Source: Ornithinicoccus hortensis
GTDB taxonomy: Bacteria > Actinomycetota > Actinomycetes > Actinomycetales > Dermatophilaceae
NCBI RefSeq assembly: GCF_006716185.1
Contig: NZ_VFOP01000001.1
Span: forward strand, 3,348,001-3,412,000
Direction: 5' to 3'
Length of the DNA: 64,000 nt
The translations under genes were made by a program, and so were the position numbers. Under the pieces are notes generated by a model. The model had not been told where the DNA came from and made no database searches. It saw only the letters and a list, made by a program, of their open reading frames with translations. Shown piece after piece: positions 46,036-54,234 of the stretch; within the stretch, counting starts at the first letter, position 1, and every line of letters begins with the position of its first letter.

Positions 46036-47178
46036 TCAGCCGGGCTCACCGCCGGTTGCCCGGGTGGCGGCCCGTCCGCGCCAGCGCAACAGGTCCTCGG
46101 CGTATTCCTCGGCGGCGTGGGCGGCCAGCCCCGCGGTCCGGGCCAGCACGAACAGCGCGGTGCCTGCGGTGGCGGGCAGATCGAGCGCGACGGTGGCCAC
46201 CGCGAGGGCGGCGTCGATGTTCGGCTCGTAGCGCCCGCCGTCGGGCAGGCCCGCGCGCAGTTCGGCCAGCGCGGCCAGCGGGGCGGCGGCCGCGGGCACC
46301 CGACCCCACGCCGCGAGGGCGACGTCGGCACGCGGGTCCCCCTCGGCATACATGAAGTGACCGAACCCCGCCCGGACACCGTCCGGTGGCGCGACCGCAC
46401 GGAGCACGGGGTGCAGCCGCTCGCTGGCACGGCCGTGCTCATGCCCGGCGAGCGCGGCGTAGCCGGCCAGGAGGCAGTCGGCGATGCCGGCGCGGGCGGA
46501 CGCTGCGGCCCGGGTGGCGGTGGTCGACGCGGTGAGCCCGTGGTCGAGCAGTTGGACCAGCGTCTCGTCGACGGCCGTGCTCTCCTCCTCCGTGGCGGTT
46601 CGGCCGGTGAGGTTCGCCACGATCCGCTGGGCCAGTCGCGGAGACCGGTCGGGCCGGCCCGTGGCCGAGAGCGCGTCGACCAGCGCCGGGCAGGCGGTGG
46701 CCACCGCGGCCGCGGCCCCGGACGACGTGCGCTCCTCGCCCCACCCGCTCTCCGCCAGCCGCACGATCGCCCCAGTCAGCCGGCGGTCCAGCGGGACCTC
46801 GGTGGGCAGGGCCGTGACTCTGAGCGACGGCGGCTGCGACAGCTCGGGGCGGAACCCCAGGACCAGCTCGATGCCGTCCTCCAGCGTCTTGCCCCTGGAC
46901 CACGCGCTGACCTCGTGACCGCGGTAGTACAGGGCGTCCGGCCCGGAGTGCGATACCTCTGAGGTCACGGACCGGAACCGGTGCACCCGCTGCGCGGTCC
47001 GCCGCCCCCGCCGGCCGCCCTCGGCCAGCCGGTCCACGGCGGTGCGGTCCAGCAGACTCCCCCGCCCGGCCGGGTTGCGCCGACTCACCAGCAGCCCCCG
47101 GCTGACGTAGGCGTAGACCGTCGCCGGCTTCACGCCGAGACGCTGCGCCGCCTCATCGGTGCTGATCCACTGCGTCAC
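46036..47178 (-). CDS. citrate-synthase-fold protein with N-terminal helix-turn-helix
   Basis: A 380-aa protein whose first ~40 residues (ISTDEAAQRLGVKPATVYAYVSRGLL) form a MerR/excisionase-like HTH. The rest is a citrate-synthase fold. Of the catalytic region it keeps GFGHFMYAEGDPRAD (His/Asp) and EPNID, but where the enzyme has GPLHGGA it has GHEHGRA. It may be a regulator that senses a TCA or acyl-CoA metabolite, or an enzyme with its own DNA-binding part. It is divergent from a normal citrate synthase with a palindrome between. GTG 47178 is chosen because the HTH starts there. Confidence 0.85.
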   Translation of the reverse strand: MTQWISTDEAAQRLGVKPATVYAYVSRGLLVSRRNPAGRGSLLDRTAVDRLAEGGRRGRRTAQRVHRFRSVTSEVSHSGPDALYYRGHEVSAWSRGKTLEDGIELVLGFRPELSQPPSLRVTALPTEVPLDRRLTGAIVRLAESGWGEERTSSGAAAAVATACPALVDALSATGRPDRSPRLAQRIVANLTGRTATEEESTAVDETLVQLLDHGLTASTTATRAAASARAGIADCLLAGYAALAGHEHGRASERLHPVLRAVAPPDGVRAGFGHFMYAEGDPRADVALAAWGRVPAAAAPLAALAELRAGLPDGGRYEPNIDAALAVATVALDLPATAGTALFVLARTAGLAAHAAEEYAEDLLRWRGRAATRATGGEPG

Positions 47179-47198
47179 CTGGAAGGCCCTTCCTGTGG

Positions 47199-47219
47199 AC
47201 TGAATCAATATTGACTGAA
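47199..47219. promoter_or_regulatory. palindrome in the divergent citrate-synthase intergenic region
   Basis: A perfect 10-bp palindrome TCAATATTGA (47205-47214) is flanked by direct repeats ACTGAA at 47199-47204 and 47214-47219. This is the only AT-rich stretch in the 93-bp gap and sits where both promoters must lie. It is the natural binding site for the HTH of the neighbouring gene product. Confidence 0.6.
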
Positions 47220-47271
47220 CCGCGCCCAGACGTCCACCGTGGAGGCTTCCAGCACACGTGAGGAGACCGCC

Positions 47272-48417
47272 ATGACCGCTTCCACACTGACCGTCCCCCG
47301 GGGACTGGCCGGGGTCATCGTGACCGACACCGAGATCGGTGACGTCCGGGGCCAGGAGGGCTACTACCACTACCGGCAGTACTCGGCGGTCGAGCTGGCC
47401 CGGACGCAGAGCCTCGAGGACGTCTGGTTCCTGATGTTCCAGGGGCGACTGCCGGACGAGGCCGAGCGCACGGCGTACCGCCAGGAGATCGGGCAGGCCC
47501 GGCTGGCACCCGAGGAGCTCCTCACCGCCCTGCCCGTCCTGTGCCCCGCCGGCAGCGCGCCACTGACCACGCTGCGCACCGCCTGGTCCTGGCTCGGCGC
47601 TCACCTGGACCTGGTGCCCATGTATGACAGCAGCCCCGAGGAGCGGGCCGCCACCGCGCTCCGGCTGGCCGCGCTGGCACCGACCGTGCTCGCCGCCGCC
47701 CACCGGATCGCCGCCGGCGAGGAGCCGGTGCCCGCGGACCCGACCCTGGGTCACGCCGAGGACTACCTGCGGATGCTCACCGGCAGCACACCCAGGGCCG
47801 AGGACGTCCGCGCGGTGGAGCAGTACCTGGTGCTCACCGTGGACCACGGCTTCAACGCCTCGACCTTCACGGCCCGCACGGTCGCCAGCACCGGCGCGGA
47901 CGTCGCTGCGACGCTGGTGGCCGCGGTCGGGTCCTTCTCGGGACCGTTGCACGGGGGTGCACCGAGCCGGGCGCTGGCGGCGCTGGAGGAGATCGGCACG
48001 CCCGACCGGGTCCGCAGCTGGGTGCGCGAGCAGGTCGCCGCGGGCCAGCGGGTGATGGGATTCGGGCACGCGGTCTACCGCACCCACGACCCCCGCTCGG
48101 AGATGCTGCGCGAGGTGGCCCAGGCCCGCGGTGGCGACCTGGTGGACTTCGCCGTCCTGGTCGAGCGTGAGGTCGAGGCCGCGCTGGCCGAGCTCAAACC
48201 GGGTCGTCCGCTCTATGCCAACGTCGAGTTCTATGCCGGTGTGGTGATGGAGCAGGCCGGCATCGCGCGGGACATGTTCACCCCGACCTTCTGCGTGGCC
48301 CGGGCCATCGGCTGGGCGGCAAACGTGCTTGAGCAGGCACGGGACAGCAAGATCATCCGGCCGGCCGCCCGGTATGTCGGTCCCCCTCCGGAGGTTGCCG
48401 GGGACGGCGCAGCCTGA
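47272..48417 (+). CDS. citrate synthase / 2-methylcitrate synthase family protein
   Basis: A 381-aa citrate synthase of the short Gram-positive type. VDHGFNASTFTARTVASTGAD, SFSGPLHGGAPSRAL (catalytic His), GFGHAVYRTHDPR (second His) and ANVEFYAGVV are seen. The third catalytic position carries Glu rather than the usual Asp, a form also found in other actinobacterial members. The choice between oxaloacetate + acetyl-CoA and propionyl-CoA cannot be made here. The ATG is set by GAGGAG. It is divergent from the HTH-fusion paralogue. Confidence 0.92.
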   Translation: MTASTLTVPRGLAGVIVTDTEIGDVRGQEGYYHYRQYSAVELARTQSLEDVWFLMFQGRLPDEAERTAYRQEIGQARLAPEELLTALPVLCPAGSAPLTTLRTAWSWLGAHLDLVPMYDSSPEERAATALRLAALAPTVLAAAHRIAAGEEPVPADPTLGHAEDYLRMLTGSTPRAEDVRAVEQYLVLTVDHGFNASTFTARTVASTGADVAATLVAAVGSFSGPLHGGAPSRALAALEEIGTPDRVRSWVREQVAAGQRVMGFGHAVYRTHDPRSEMLREVAQARGGDLVDFAVLVEREVEAALAELKPGRPLYANVEFYAGVVMEQAGIARDMFTPTFCVARAIGWAANVLEQARDSKIIRPAARYVGPPPEVAGDGAA

Positions 48418-48445
48418 CCCGAGGACAGCCGCGGCCCGGAAAGGG

Positions 48446-49210
48446 TCAGGCCCCGAACCGGCGCTCGCGCTCGGCGTAGGAGCGCAGGGCGCGCAGGAAG
48501 TCGACCTTGCGGAAGTCGGGCCAGAACGCCTCGCAGAAGTAGAACTCGCTGTGCGCGCTCTGCCAGAGCAGGAAACCTCCCAGGCGCTGCTCCCCGCTGG
48601 TGCGGATCACCAGATCCGGGTCGGGCTGTCCCTTGGTGTACAGGTGCTCGGAGATGTGCTCGACCTCCAGGGTCCGCGCCAGTTCCGCCAGCGGGGTGCC
48701 CTTGGCGGCGTGCTCGGCCAGCAGCGAGCGCACGGCGTCCGCGATCTCCTGGCGGCCGCCGTAGCCGATGGCCACGTTGACCAGCATCCCCTCGACCTCA
48801 ACGGTCGAGTCGGCGGCGGTGGCCAGCGCGGCGGCGGTGCCGGACGGCAGCAGGTCACGGGCCCCCACGACGTGCAGGCGCCACCGCTTGGAGGCCGCGA
48901 GCTCGGCCACCACCTCTTCGATGATCCGCAGCAGGGGCTCCAGCTCGGTGGCCGAACGGTTCAGGTTGTCGGTGGACAGCAGCCACAGGGTGACCACCTC
49001 GACGCCGGCCTCGTCGCACCACTCCAGCAACGGCTGGATGTTGTCCGCCCCCGCTCGGTGCCCGTGCGCCGTGTCCGCCCCGCGTGCCTTGGCCCACCGA
49101 CGGTTGCCGTCGAGCATCACCCCGACGTGCCGCGGCACGCGATCCGCCTGCAGCTGTTTGCTCAGGGAGCGGTTGTACGCCCGGTAGAGCAACTCGCGCA
49201 GGGAGGCCAT
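48446..49210 (-). CDS. uppS: cis-prenyltransferase (isoprenyl diphosphate synthase)
   Basis: A 254-aa Z-type prenyltransferase that extends allylic diphosphates for the lipid carrier of wall synthesis. The catalytic Asp is in VMLDGNRRWAK near residue 30, with NVAIGYGGRQEI, DPDLVIRTSGEQRLGGFLLWQ and SEFYF. In the syntenic mycobacterial position is the short-chain enzyme Rv1086, so it may make Z-farnesyl diphosphate. ATG 49210 is preferred because a TACCTT -10 box lies six bases before it. Confidence 0.95.
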   Translation of the reverse strand: MASLRELLYRAYNRSLSKQLQADRVPRHVGVMLDGNRRWAKARGADTAHGHRAGADNIQPLLEWCDEAGVEVVTLWLLSTDNLNRSATELEPLLRIIEEVVAELAASKRWRLHVVGARDLLPSGTAAALATAADSTVEVEGMLVNVAIGYGGRQEIADAVRSLLAEHAAKGTPLAELARTLEVEHISEHLYTKGQPDPDLVIRTSGEQRLGGFLLWQSAHSEFYFCEAFWPDFRKVDFLRALRSYAERERRFGA

Positions 49211-49216
49211 GCGGTC

Positions 49217-49222
49217 AAGGTA
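49217..49222 (-). promoter_or_regulatory. -10 box of uppS (leaderless)
   Basis: TACCTT on the minus strand lies six bases before the uppS ATG; no Shine-Dalgarno is present. Confidence 0.55.
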
Positions 49223-49277
49223 CTCGCTCCACCTGCAGCGCCGTCCGAGGGTGACGCGAGTCATAACTTACGCATTG

Positions 49278-49301
49278 GTAACCTACGGGCCCGTAGGTTA
49301 C
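49278..49301. promoter_or_regulatory. perfect 24-bp palindrome at the hemolysin III promoter
   Basis: The half-site GTAACCTACGGG is followed directly by its exact complement. Its right half includes TAGGTT (49294-49299), a TANNNT box 11 bases before the ATG at 49311. Its size and symmetry suggest a TetR-type operator. No regulator gene lies next to it. Confidence 0.75.
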
Positions 49302-49310
49302 GCTGGTGCC

Positions 49311-50069
49311 ATGGCACAGACCGAACCGAACAGCAGCGGCATCTCCTCGTTGGGTGATGCCGCCCGCGACGTGGCCGACAGCGCTCGTGAGATGGCCGAC
49401 TCGGCGCGCGACCTCGCACACGCCCTCAAGCCCAAGTTGCGCGGGTGGCTGCACCTGGGCATGGCGCCGCTGGCGCTGGCTGCCTCGATCGTGCTGGTCT
49501 CGCTGGCGCCGACCAGCCAGGGCCGGATCGCCGCGGCGGTCTTCGGGGTCACCGCGGTCCTGCTGTTCGGGACCTCGGCGCTCTACCACCGTGGCAACTG
49601 GAGCCCGCGGACCGCGCGGCTGCTCAAGCGGTTCGACCACGCCAACATCTTCCTGATCATCGCCGGCACCTATACCCCGTTCGCGGTGCTCCTGCTCCCC
49701 GACGGCAAGAGCGCGACGCTGCTCTGGCTGGCCTGGGGCGGCGCCCTCATGGGCGTGGCGTTCCGGATGCTGTGGGTCGGCGCCCCGCGCTGGCTCTACA
49801 CCCCGGTCTACGTCGCGCTGGGCTGGGTCGCGGTGTTCTACCTCCGGGAGTTCCTGGAGTTCGGCGGGCCGGCCGTGCTGACCCTCATCGCGGTCGGTGG
49901 CCTGCTCTACACGATCGGCGCGGTCGTCTACGGCACCAAGCGGCCCAACCCCTCACCGCGCTGGTTCGGCTTCCACGAGATCTTCCACGCGTTCACCGTG
50001 CTGGCGTTCATCGCCCACTACACGGCCGCCTCGCTCACCGTCTACGGCGCGACACCGGTCGGCGTCTGA
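49311..50069 (+). CDS. hemolysin III (PAQR) family membrane protein
   Basis: A 252-aa protein with seven membrane segments after a ~45-residue N-terminal helix (AARDVADSAREMADSARD). The PAQR zinc-site motifs are present: SALYHRGNW, FDHANIFLIIAGTYTP and FHEIFHAFTVLAFIAHY. Bacterial members have been linked to membrane-lipid control; a haemolysin role is not implied. A full palindrome covers its promoter, so it is probably tightly regulated. Confidence 0.9.
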   Translation: MAQTEPNSSGISSLGDAARDVADSAREMADSARDLAHALKPKLRGWLHLGMAPLALAASIVLVSLAPTSQGRIAAAVFGVTAVLLFGTSALYHRGNWSPRTARLLKRFDHANIFLIIAGTYTPFAVLLLPDGKSATLLWLAWGGALMGVAFRMLWVGAPRWLYTPVYVALGWVAVFYLREFLEFGGPAVLTLIAVGGLLYTIGAVVYGTKRPNPSPRWFGFHEIFHAFTVLAFIAHYTAASLTVYGATPVGV

Positions 50070-50112
50070 GCGCCTTCCCGCGTGTTGTCGGGTCCCTGCG
50101 GGTGATCCCGGT

Positions 50113-50427
50113 TCAGGACCTGCTGTCGGCATCCCCCGCCGGGTCGGACCCGGCGGCATCGGACTGACCCTCGACACCGTCACCAGCGCCGTCGGCAACG
50201 CCCTCCGCCGCGTCCTGGGCGGGGCCGACCTCGCCACCCTCGGCGCCTGCCCGCTGCGCGTCGGCGGCTGCGGCCTCCGCGTCGGCGGCCCGCAACTCCT
50301 CCCGCTGCCGGGACCGGCGTAGCCGCCGGCTCAGGTCACGGCCGAGGAACCACAGCGCCAGACCCAACCCGAACAGGACCAGGAAGCCGCCCAGTCCCGC
50401 GGTGATCTCGACACCGGTGGGGTTCAC
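50113..50427 (-). CDS. small single-pass membrane protein downstream of mca
   Basis: A 104-aa protein with one membrane helix (residues ~10-30, GLGGFLVLFGLGLALWFLG), a basic stretch (RRLRRSRQR) and a long Ala/Glu/Asp-rich tail. The GTG start overlaps the mca stop (GTGA), so it is translated with mca. It occupies the position of mycobacterial Rv1083. Function unknown. Confidence 0.8.
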   Translation of the reverse strand: MNPTGVEITAGLGGFLVLFGLGLALWFLGRDLSRRLRRSRQREELRAADAEAAAADAQRAGAEGGEVGPAQDAAEGVADGAGDGVEGQSDAAGSDPAGDADSRS

Positions 50428-51527
50428 GCCGAGGCCGCCGTGCCGTCGTCACCGGCGCGCTGCCCCGGCTGTCGACGGTCCCGGTCGTGGTGCCCCTCGA
50501 CCTCGGTCATCTCGTCGCCGACCTCCTGGGCGTCGTACTCCGCGGCGTGGGCGGAGTACTCCTCCTCCGTGCGCTCCTGGGGCAGCGGCGCGCGGAAGAC
50601 GACGACGGGTTCGCCCTCGGGGTCCCGCTCCGGCTCGCGCCGGCACAGCTGGTCGGCCTCCGTGAGGTCGGTGGGCAGCCCGGCGAACAGGTCGTCCTCG
50701 GGCAGGTCCACGCCGACCAGCGACCTGGCCAGTTCGTAGTCCTCGACCGGGTAGGCCCGCTGCTGCACCTCCAGCGGCACCCGGAACCAGTTGCCGTCCG
50801 GGTCGACCTGCGTGGCGTGGGCGCGCAGCGCGTCGTCGCGCACCCCGTAGTACTCGGCGCACTCGACGTGCGTGGTGATCGTCCGCTCCGGCCGCTTGTC
50901 GAGGTTCTGCATCCACTCGACATACGGCGATTCCTGCCCCAGCTCGAGCATCGCCTCGTGCAACGCTCGGATCCGGGCCGCGGACCACGCGCTGTAGTAC
51001 ACCTTCTGCGGCTGCCACGGCTCGCCCGCGTGGGGGTATGCCGTGGGGTCGCCGGCCGCGCGCCAGGCGGACATGGTCACGACGTGGGTCATGATGTGGT
51101 CCGGGTGCGGGTAGCCGCCGTTCTCGTCGTAGGTGGTGATCACGTGCGGACGGAACTCCCGGATGACCCGCACCAGGGCTTCGGTGGTGACCTCGATCGG
51201 TTCCAGGGCGAAGCAGCCTTCCGGCAGGGGCGGCAACGGGTCCCCCTCGGGGAGACCGGAGTCCACGAAACCCAACCAGGTGTGCCGGATGCCCAGGATC
51301 TTGGCGGCCCGCGCCATCTCGCGGCGCCGGACCTCGGCCAGGTCCCGGGTGATGTCCGGGTCGTCGATCAGCTTGGGGTTGAGCACGTCACCGCGTTCCC
51401 CGCCGGTGCACGAGACCACCATCACCTCGACGCCCTCCGCGACATACTTCGCGGTGGTCGCCGCCCCCTTGCTCGACTCGTCGTCGGGATGGGCATGCAC
51501 TGCCATCAACCGTCGGCCCTCAGACAC
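50424..51527 (-). CDS. mca: mycothiol S-conjugate amidase with long C-terminal extension
   Basis: A 367-aa Zn amidase that cleaves mycothiol-toxin conjugates to give a mercapturic acid. The metal motif is AHPDDESSKG near residue 12, with CTGGERGDVLNPKL and the second His ligand in YPHPDHIMTH. Known Mca proteins are about 290 aa; here ~75 extra residues at the C-terminus are acidic and poorly structured. The GTG start has GAGGAG upstream. The operon and neighbours match the Mycobacterium mca locus. Confidence 0.94.
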   Translation of the reverse strand: MSEGRRLMAVHAHPDDESSKGAATTAKYVAEGVEVMVVSCTGGERGDVLNPKLIDDPDITRDLAEVRRREMARAAKILGIRHTWLGFVDSGLPEGDPLPPLPEGCFALEPIEVTTEALVRVIREFRPHVITTYDENGGYPHPDHIMTHVVTMSAWRAAGDPTAYPHAGEPWQPQKVYYSAWSAARIRALHEAMLELGQESPYVEWMQNLDKRPERTITTHVECAEYYGVRDDALRAHATQVDPDGNWFRVPLEVQQRAYPVEDYELARSLVGVDLPEDDLFAGLPTDLTEADQLCRREPERDPEGEPVVVFRAPLPQERTEEEYSAHAAEYDAQEVGDEMTEVEGHHDRDRRQPGQRAGDDGTAASA

Positions 51528-51630
51528 CTGCGCTCCTCGTCGTTCTCGCGATGGCGGACAATGGTCCGCGAGGCACCCGCTCACGCGGGCCCCCGACATC
51601 CTCTCACCGTCGTGGAACGGAGTTGACAGC

Positions 51631-52011
51631 GTGACCATTCCGGCGCCCGCCGCCACCGGCCGCAGCACCCGGTTCTGGTGGGTGGTCGGGACTGTCGCGG
51701 TGCTGCTGATGACCGGCCTGGCGGTCTGGTTCGGGATCGCGGGGTCGGTGGGCAAGGTGCACTGGAACAACAACGGCTTCCAGTTGCACGGCGATACCTC
51801 GGTCGACGTCCGGTTCGACCTGACCCGCGACCCGAGCCGCGCCGTGGTGTGCGAGTTGCAGGCCCTGGACGAGACCCACGCCCGGGTCGGCACCACCGAG
51901 GTCACCGTCGGACCGTCCGAGTCCTCACCCAGCCGGCACATCGAGACGGTCCGGACGACCTCGGCCGCCACGACCGGATACGTCGACGCCTGCTGGTACG
52001 CCGAGCCCTGA
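51631..52011 (+). CDS. DUF4307 family membrane protein
   Basis: A 126-aa protein with one N-terminal membrane helix (~15-38) and a small extracytoplasmic beta domain (VHWNNNGFQLHGDTSVDVRFDLTR; VVCELQALDETHARVG). It corresponds to Rv1081c, between mca and greA. Function unknown. The GTG start has ACGGAG upstream. Confidence 0.85.
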   Translation: MTIPAPAATGRSTRFWWVVGTVAVLLMTGLAVWFGIAGSVGKVHWNNNGFQLHGDTSVDVRFDLTRDPSRAVVCELQALDETHARVGTTEVTVGPSESSPSRHIETVRTTSAATTGYVDACWYAEP

Positions 52012-52106
52012 ACCCGCTCCCCCGGTCCCGATCCGGGCGACCGTCAGGCGCCTCCGGACGTGACCGGATCGTAATCTCGCAAGGTGGAGTTTCGACCCGA
52101 ACTTGT

Positions 52107-52175
52107 TAAACTGAGGGTTCACGACGGTCCGGGCAGGGCGATTCCGCACGCAGTGGAACGCACACCGCCCGGGCC
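52107..52175 (+). promoter_or_regulatory. greA promoter and structured leader
   Basis: TAAACT (52107-52112) is a good -10 box in an AT-rich patch. Transcription from it would give a ~145-base leader. The leader can form a stem between GGTCCGGGC (52126-52134) and GCCCGGGCC (52167-52175). No leader peptide is recognised. The remainder of 52012-52265 holds no gene. Confidence 0.45.
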
Positions 52176-52265
52176 TCCTTGTTTCGTCAGACCGGTCCGG
52201 CACCCCGCCGTACCGGCCGTCCGGACAAGTGTCACCACCAGTAGGAACATGAGGGAGTGAGCGAC

Positions 52266-52763
52266 GTGACCGAGGCAGCAGCGACGTCGACCAATTTTCT
52301 GACCAAGGACGCCTTCGAGCGGCTCTCGGCGGAGTTGCGTCACCTGTCCGGTGAAGGACGCCAGGACATCGCGCGGCGGATCGAGTCCGCCCGCGAGGAG
52401 GGCGACCTGAAGGAGAACGGCGGCTACCACGCGGCCAAGGAGGAGCAGGGCAAGATGGAAGCCCGCATCCGCCAGCTCGAGCACCTGCTGGAGCACGCCA
52501 CCGTGGGCGAGGCCCCGCCGGACGACGGCGTCGTCGAGCCCGGGATGCTCGTCGAGGTCGAGATGTTCGGGGAGACCGAGACCTTCCTGCTGGGCAGCCG
52601 CGAGATCCTCGGCGACGGCGACGACCTCGTCGTCTACAGCGAGCGCTCCCCCCTGGGTATGGGCATCCTCGGCAAGTCCGCCGGTGAGACCACCACCTAC
52701 GAGGCGCCGAACGGCAAGCAGATCGAGGTCAAGATCATCAGCGCCAAGCCGTACTCCGGCTGA
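52266..52763 (+). CDS. greA: transcription elongation factor GreA
   Basis: A 165-aa factor that rescues backtracked RNA polymerase. The N-terminal coiled coil carries the acidic tip residues in SAREEGDLKENGGYHAAKEEQ, and the C-terminal FKBP-like domain ends GILGKSAGETTTYEAPNGKQIEVKI. GTG 52266 is preferred to 52257 because GAGGGAG lies eight bases before it. Confidence 0.97.
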   Translation: MTEAAATSTNFLTKDAFERLSAELRHLSGEGRQDIARRIESAREEGDLKENGGYHAAKEEQGKMEARIRQLEHLLEHATVGEAPPDDGVVEPGMLVEVEMFGETETFLLGSREILGDGDDLVVYSERSPLGMGILGKSAGETTTYEAPNGKQIEVKIISAKPYSG

Positions 52764-52771
52764 GCATCAGC

Positions 52772-52819
52772 ACGCAGGAGGGCCGGACCGGGAGCGTTCC
52801 CGGTCCGGCCCTCCTGCGT
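52772..52819. terminator. greA terminator, bidirectional
   Basis: A 22-bp stem with a 4-base GCGT loop, arms containing GGAGGGCCGGACCGGGA and its complement, nine bases after the greA stop. Confidence 0.88.
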
Positions 52820-52848
52820 TGCCGGTCAGTTCCTGCGTTGCCGGTCAG
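52812..52848 (+). repeat. 18-bp direct repeat after greA
   Basis: TCCTGCGTTGCCGGTCAG occurs at 52812-52829 and 52831-52848, a 19-bp period. The first copy overlaps the right arm of the greA terminator. Confidence 0.85.
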
Positions 52849-52860
52849 GTCTGGGAGGCC

Positions 52861-53208
52861 TCAGCTCACCAGGTTCCAGACGGCCATCGCCACGAGCAGG
52901 ACGGCGCCCACCACGGCGGCCACGGTCCCCGCCCGGATCTTGGCCCGCCCGGCATTCGGGTCCGGCCCCCGACCCTCGACGCCGAACCCGAGCTCGGTGC
53001 CGATGTCGAGCGTCCCCGGCGGCCCGCCGAACCCGCCCTTGGTGCCGATCCGGGCCCGCGCCTCACGCCGTTCCCGACGGCCCCAGAGGTAGAGCGCGAC
53101 GCCGACGACGAGCAGCACGAGCGGCAGCCCGAAGCGGGTCAGCAGCTCCGGCGTCGTCCAGTCGAGGGTCGCGGCCCGCAGCGGCACCGTCGTCAGCGCA
53201 GAAGACAT
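52861..53208 (-). CDS. small two-helix membrane protein
   Basis: A 115-aa protein with membrane segments at ~25-45 and ~93-113 separated by a basic ([13 protein letters not shown]) and a Gly/Pro-rich loop. I do not recognise the family. It is divergent from msrA. The ATG at 53208 is the first start giving the whole N-terminal helix; no clear ribosome site is seen. Confidence 0.7.
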   Translation of the reverse strand: MSSALTTVPLRAATLDWTTPELLTRFGLPLVLLVVGVALYLWGRRERREARARIGTKGGFGGPPGTLDIGTELGFGVEGRGPDPNAGRAKIRAGTVAAVVGAVLLVAMAVWNLVS

Positions 53209-53299
53209 GGGATGCACCGTGCCACAGGTGGGGCCCCTCCGCCAGATCGACCCGCGGCTCGGCATACCGCCGGATTCCGGCCCGTGTGACACTGGTGCC

Positions 53300-53989
53300 A
53301 TGCGCACCCAGCCTCCCGAGATCCCCGGCACCCCGCTCCCCGGACGGGACGAGCCGCTGCCCGGGATCCCCACCACCAACGAGGTCCTGGACTCCCCGCT
53401 CCACGGGCCGTGGGGCGAGCACACCGAGGTGTTGTACATCGCGATGGGCTGCTTCTGGGGCGCCGAGCGGATCTTCTGGCGCATCCCCGGCGTGGTGAGC
53501 ACCGCCGCGGGCTACATGGGCGGGGTCACCCCGAACCCCACCTACGAAGAGGTCTGCAGCGGCCGGACCGGTCACGCCGAAGCGGTCCAGGTCGTTTACG
53601 ACGCCAACGAGGTCTCCCCGGAGGAGCTGCTCAAGGCGTTCTGGGAGAACCACGACCCGACCACCCAGGACCGGCAGGGCAACGACCGCGGCACGCAGTA
53701 CCGGTCGGCGATCTACTGGACCACCCCCGGCCAGGAGGAGGCGGCCCGGGCCACACACGACGCCTTCCAGCAGGTGCTGACCGACAACGGCTACGGCCAG
53801 ATCAGCACCGAGTTGCGCCCGGCCGTCGACGCCGGCACCTTCTACTTCGCCGAGGGCTACCACCAGCAGTACCTGCACAAGAACCCGAACGGATACTGCA
53901 ACCACGGACCGAACGGGATGACCTGCCCCGTCGGGATCGTCCGCCAGGACGAGCTGCCCAGCCAGGAGTCGGTGCTCGGCCGGGAGTAG
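53300..53989 (+). CDS. msrA: peptide-methionine (S)-S-oxide reductase
   Basis: A 229-aa MsrA, which repairs methionine sulfoxide. The catalytic Cys is in [13 protein letters not shown] near residue 52, with [29 protein letters not shown] and the C-terminal YHQQYL. An extra C-terminal CNHG...CP pair may act as recycling cysteines. GACACT six bases before the ATG may be a -10 box. Confidence 0.96.
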   Translation: MRTQPPEIPGTPLPGRDEPLPGIPTTNEVLDSPLHGPWGEHTEVLYIAMGCFWGAERIFWRIPGVVSTAAGYMGGVTPNPTYEEVCSGRTGHAEAVQVVYDANEVSPEELLKAFWENHDPTTQDRQGNDRGTQYRSAIYWTTPGQEEAARATHDAFQQVLTDNGYGQISTELRPAVDAGTFYFAEGYHQQYLHKNPNGYCNHGPNGMTCPVGIVRQDELPSQESVLGRE

Positions 53990-54063
53990 GTCGACTGGAC
54001 GGGCTGTGCACGAGTGGCCGCCAGTCGGTGCCGTCGCGGTGGGACGCCACATGTCCTCCGTCC

Positions 54064-54100
54064 ACGGGTGACTGCCCCACCCTGCGGGGCAGTCACCCGT
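54064..54100. terminator. terminator between msrA and hrpB
   Basis: A 15-bp perfect stem, ACGGGTGACTGCCCC and its complement, with a 7-base loop. The genes converge. The following 54101-54234 stretch contains no gene I can support. Confidence 0.85.
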
Positions 54101-54234
54101 CTACCGAATGGACCAGTTGTGCACACGAATCGGCGATCTGCCGGCAACAACGCGTCCGCTCGGCGTCCGTGCGCACCGCAGGATTTACCGACCGGCCGTC
54201 GAGAGGTGTGGCATCGGCGACACCGGGTATGTCG

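Noticed and set aside
52861-53502. Longer form of the small membrane protein (start near 53502)
   Set aside because: The extension overlaps the msrA coding region antisense and lacks a start signal; the ATG at 53208 gives a sensible membrane protein.
54101-54234. Small gene starting near ATG 54108
   Set aside because: No ribosome site or -10 box; the frame runs into hrpB on the opposite strand and the product has no recognisable feature.
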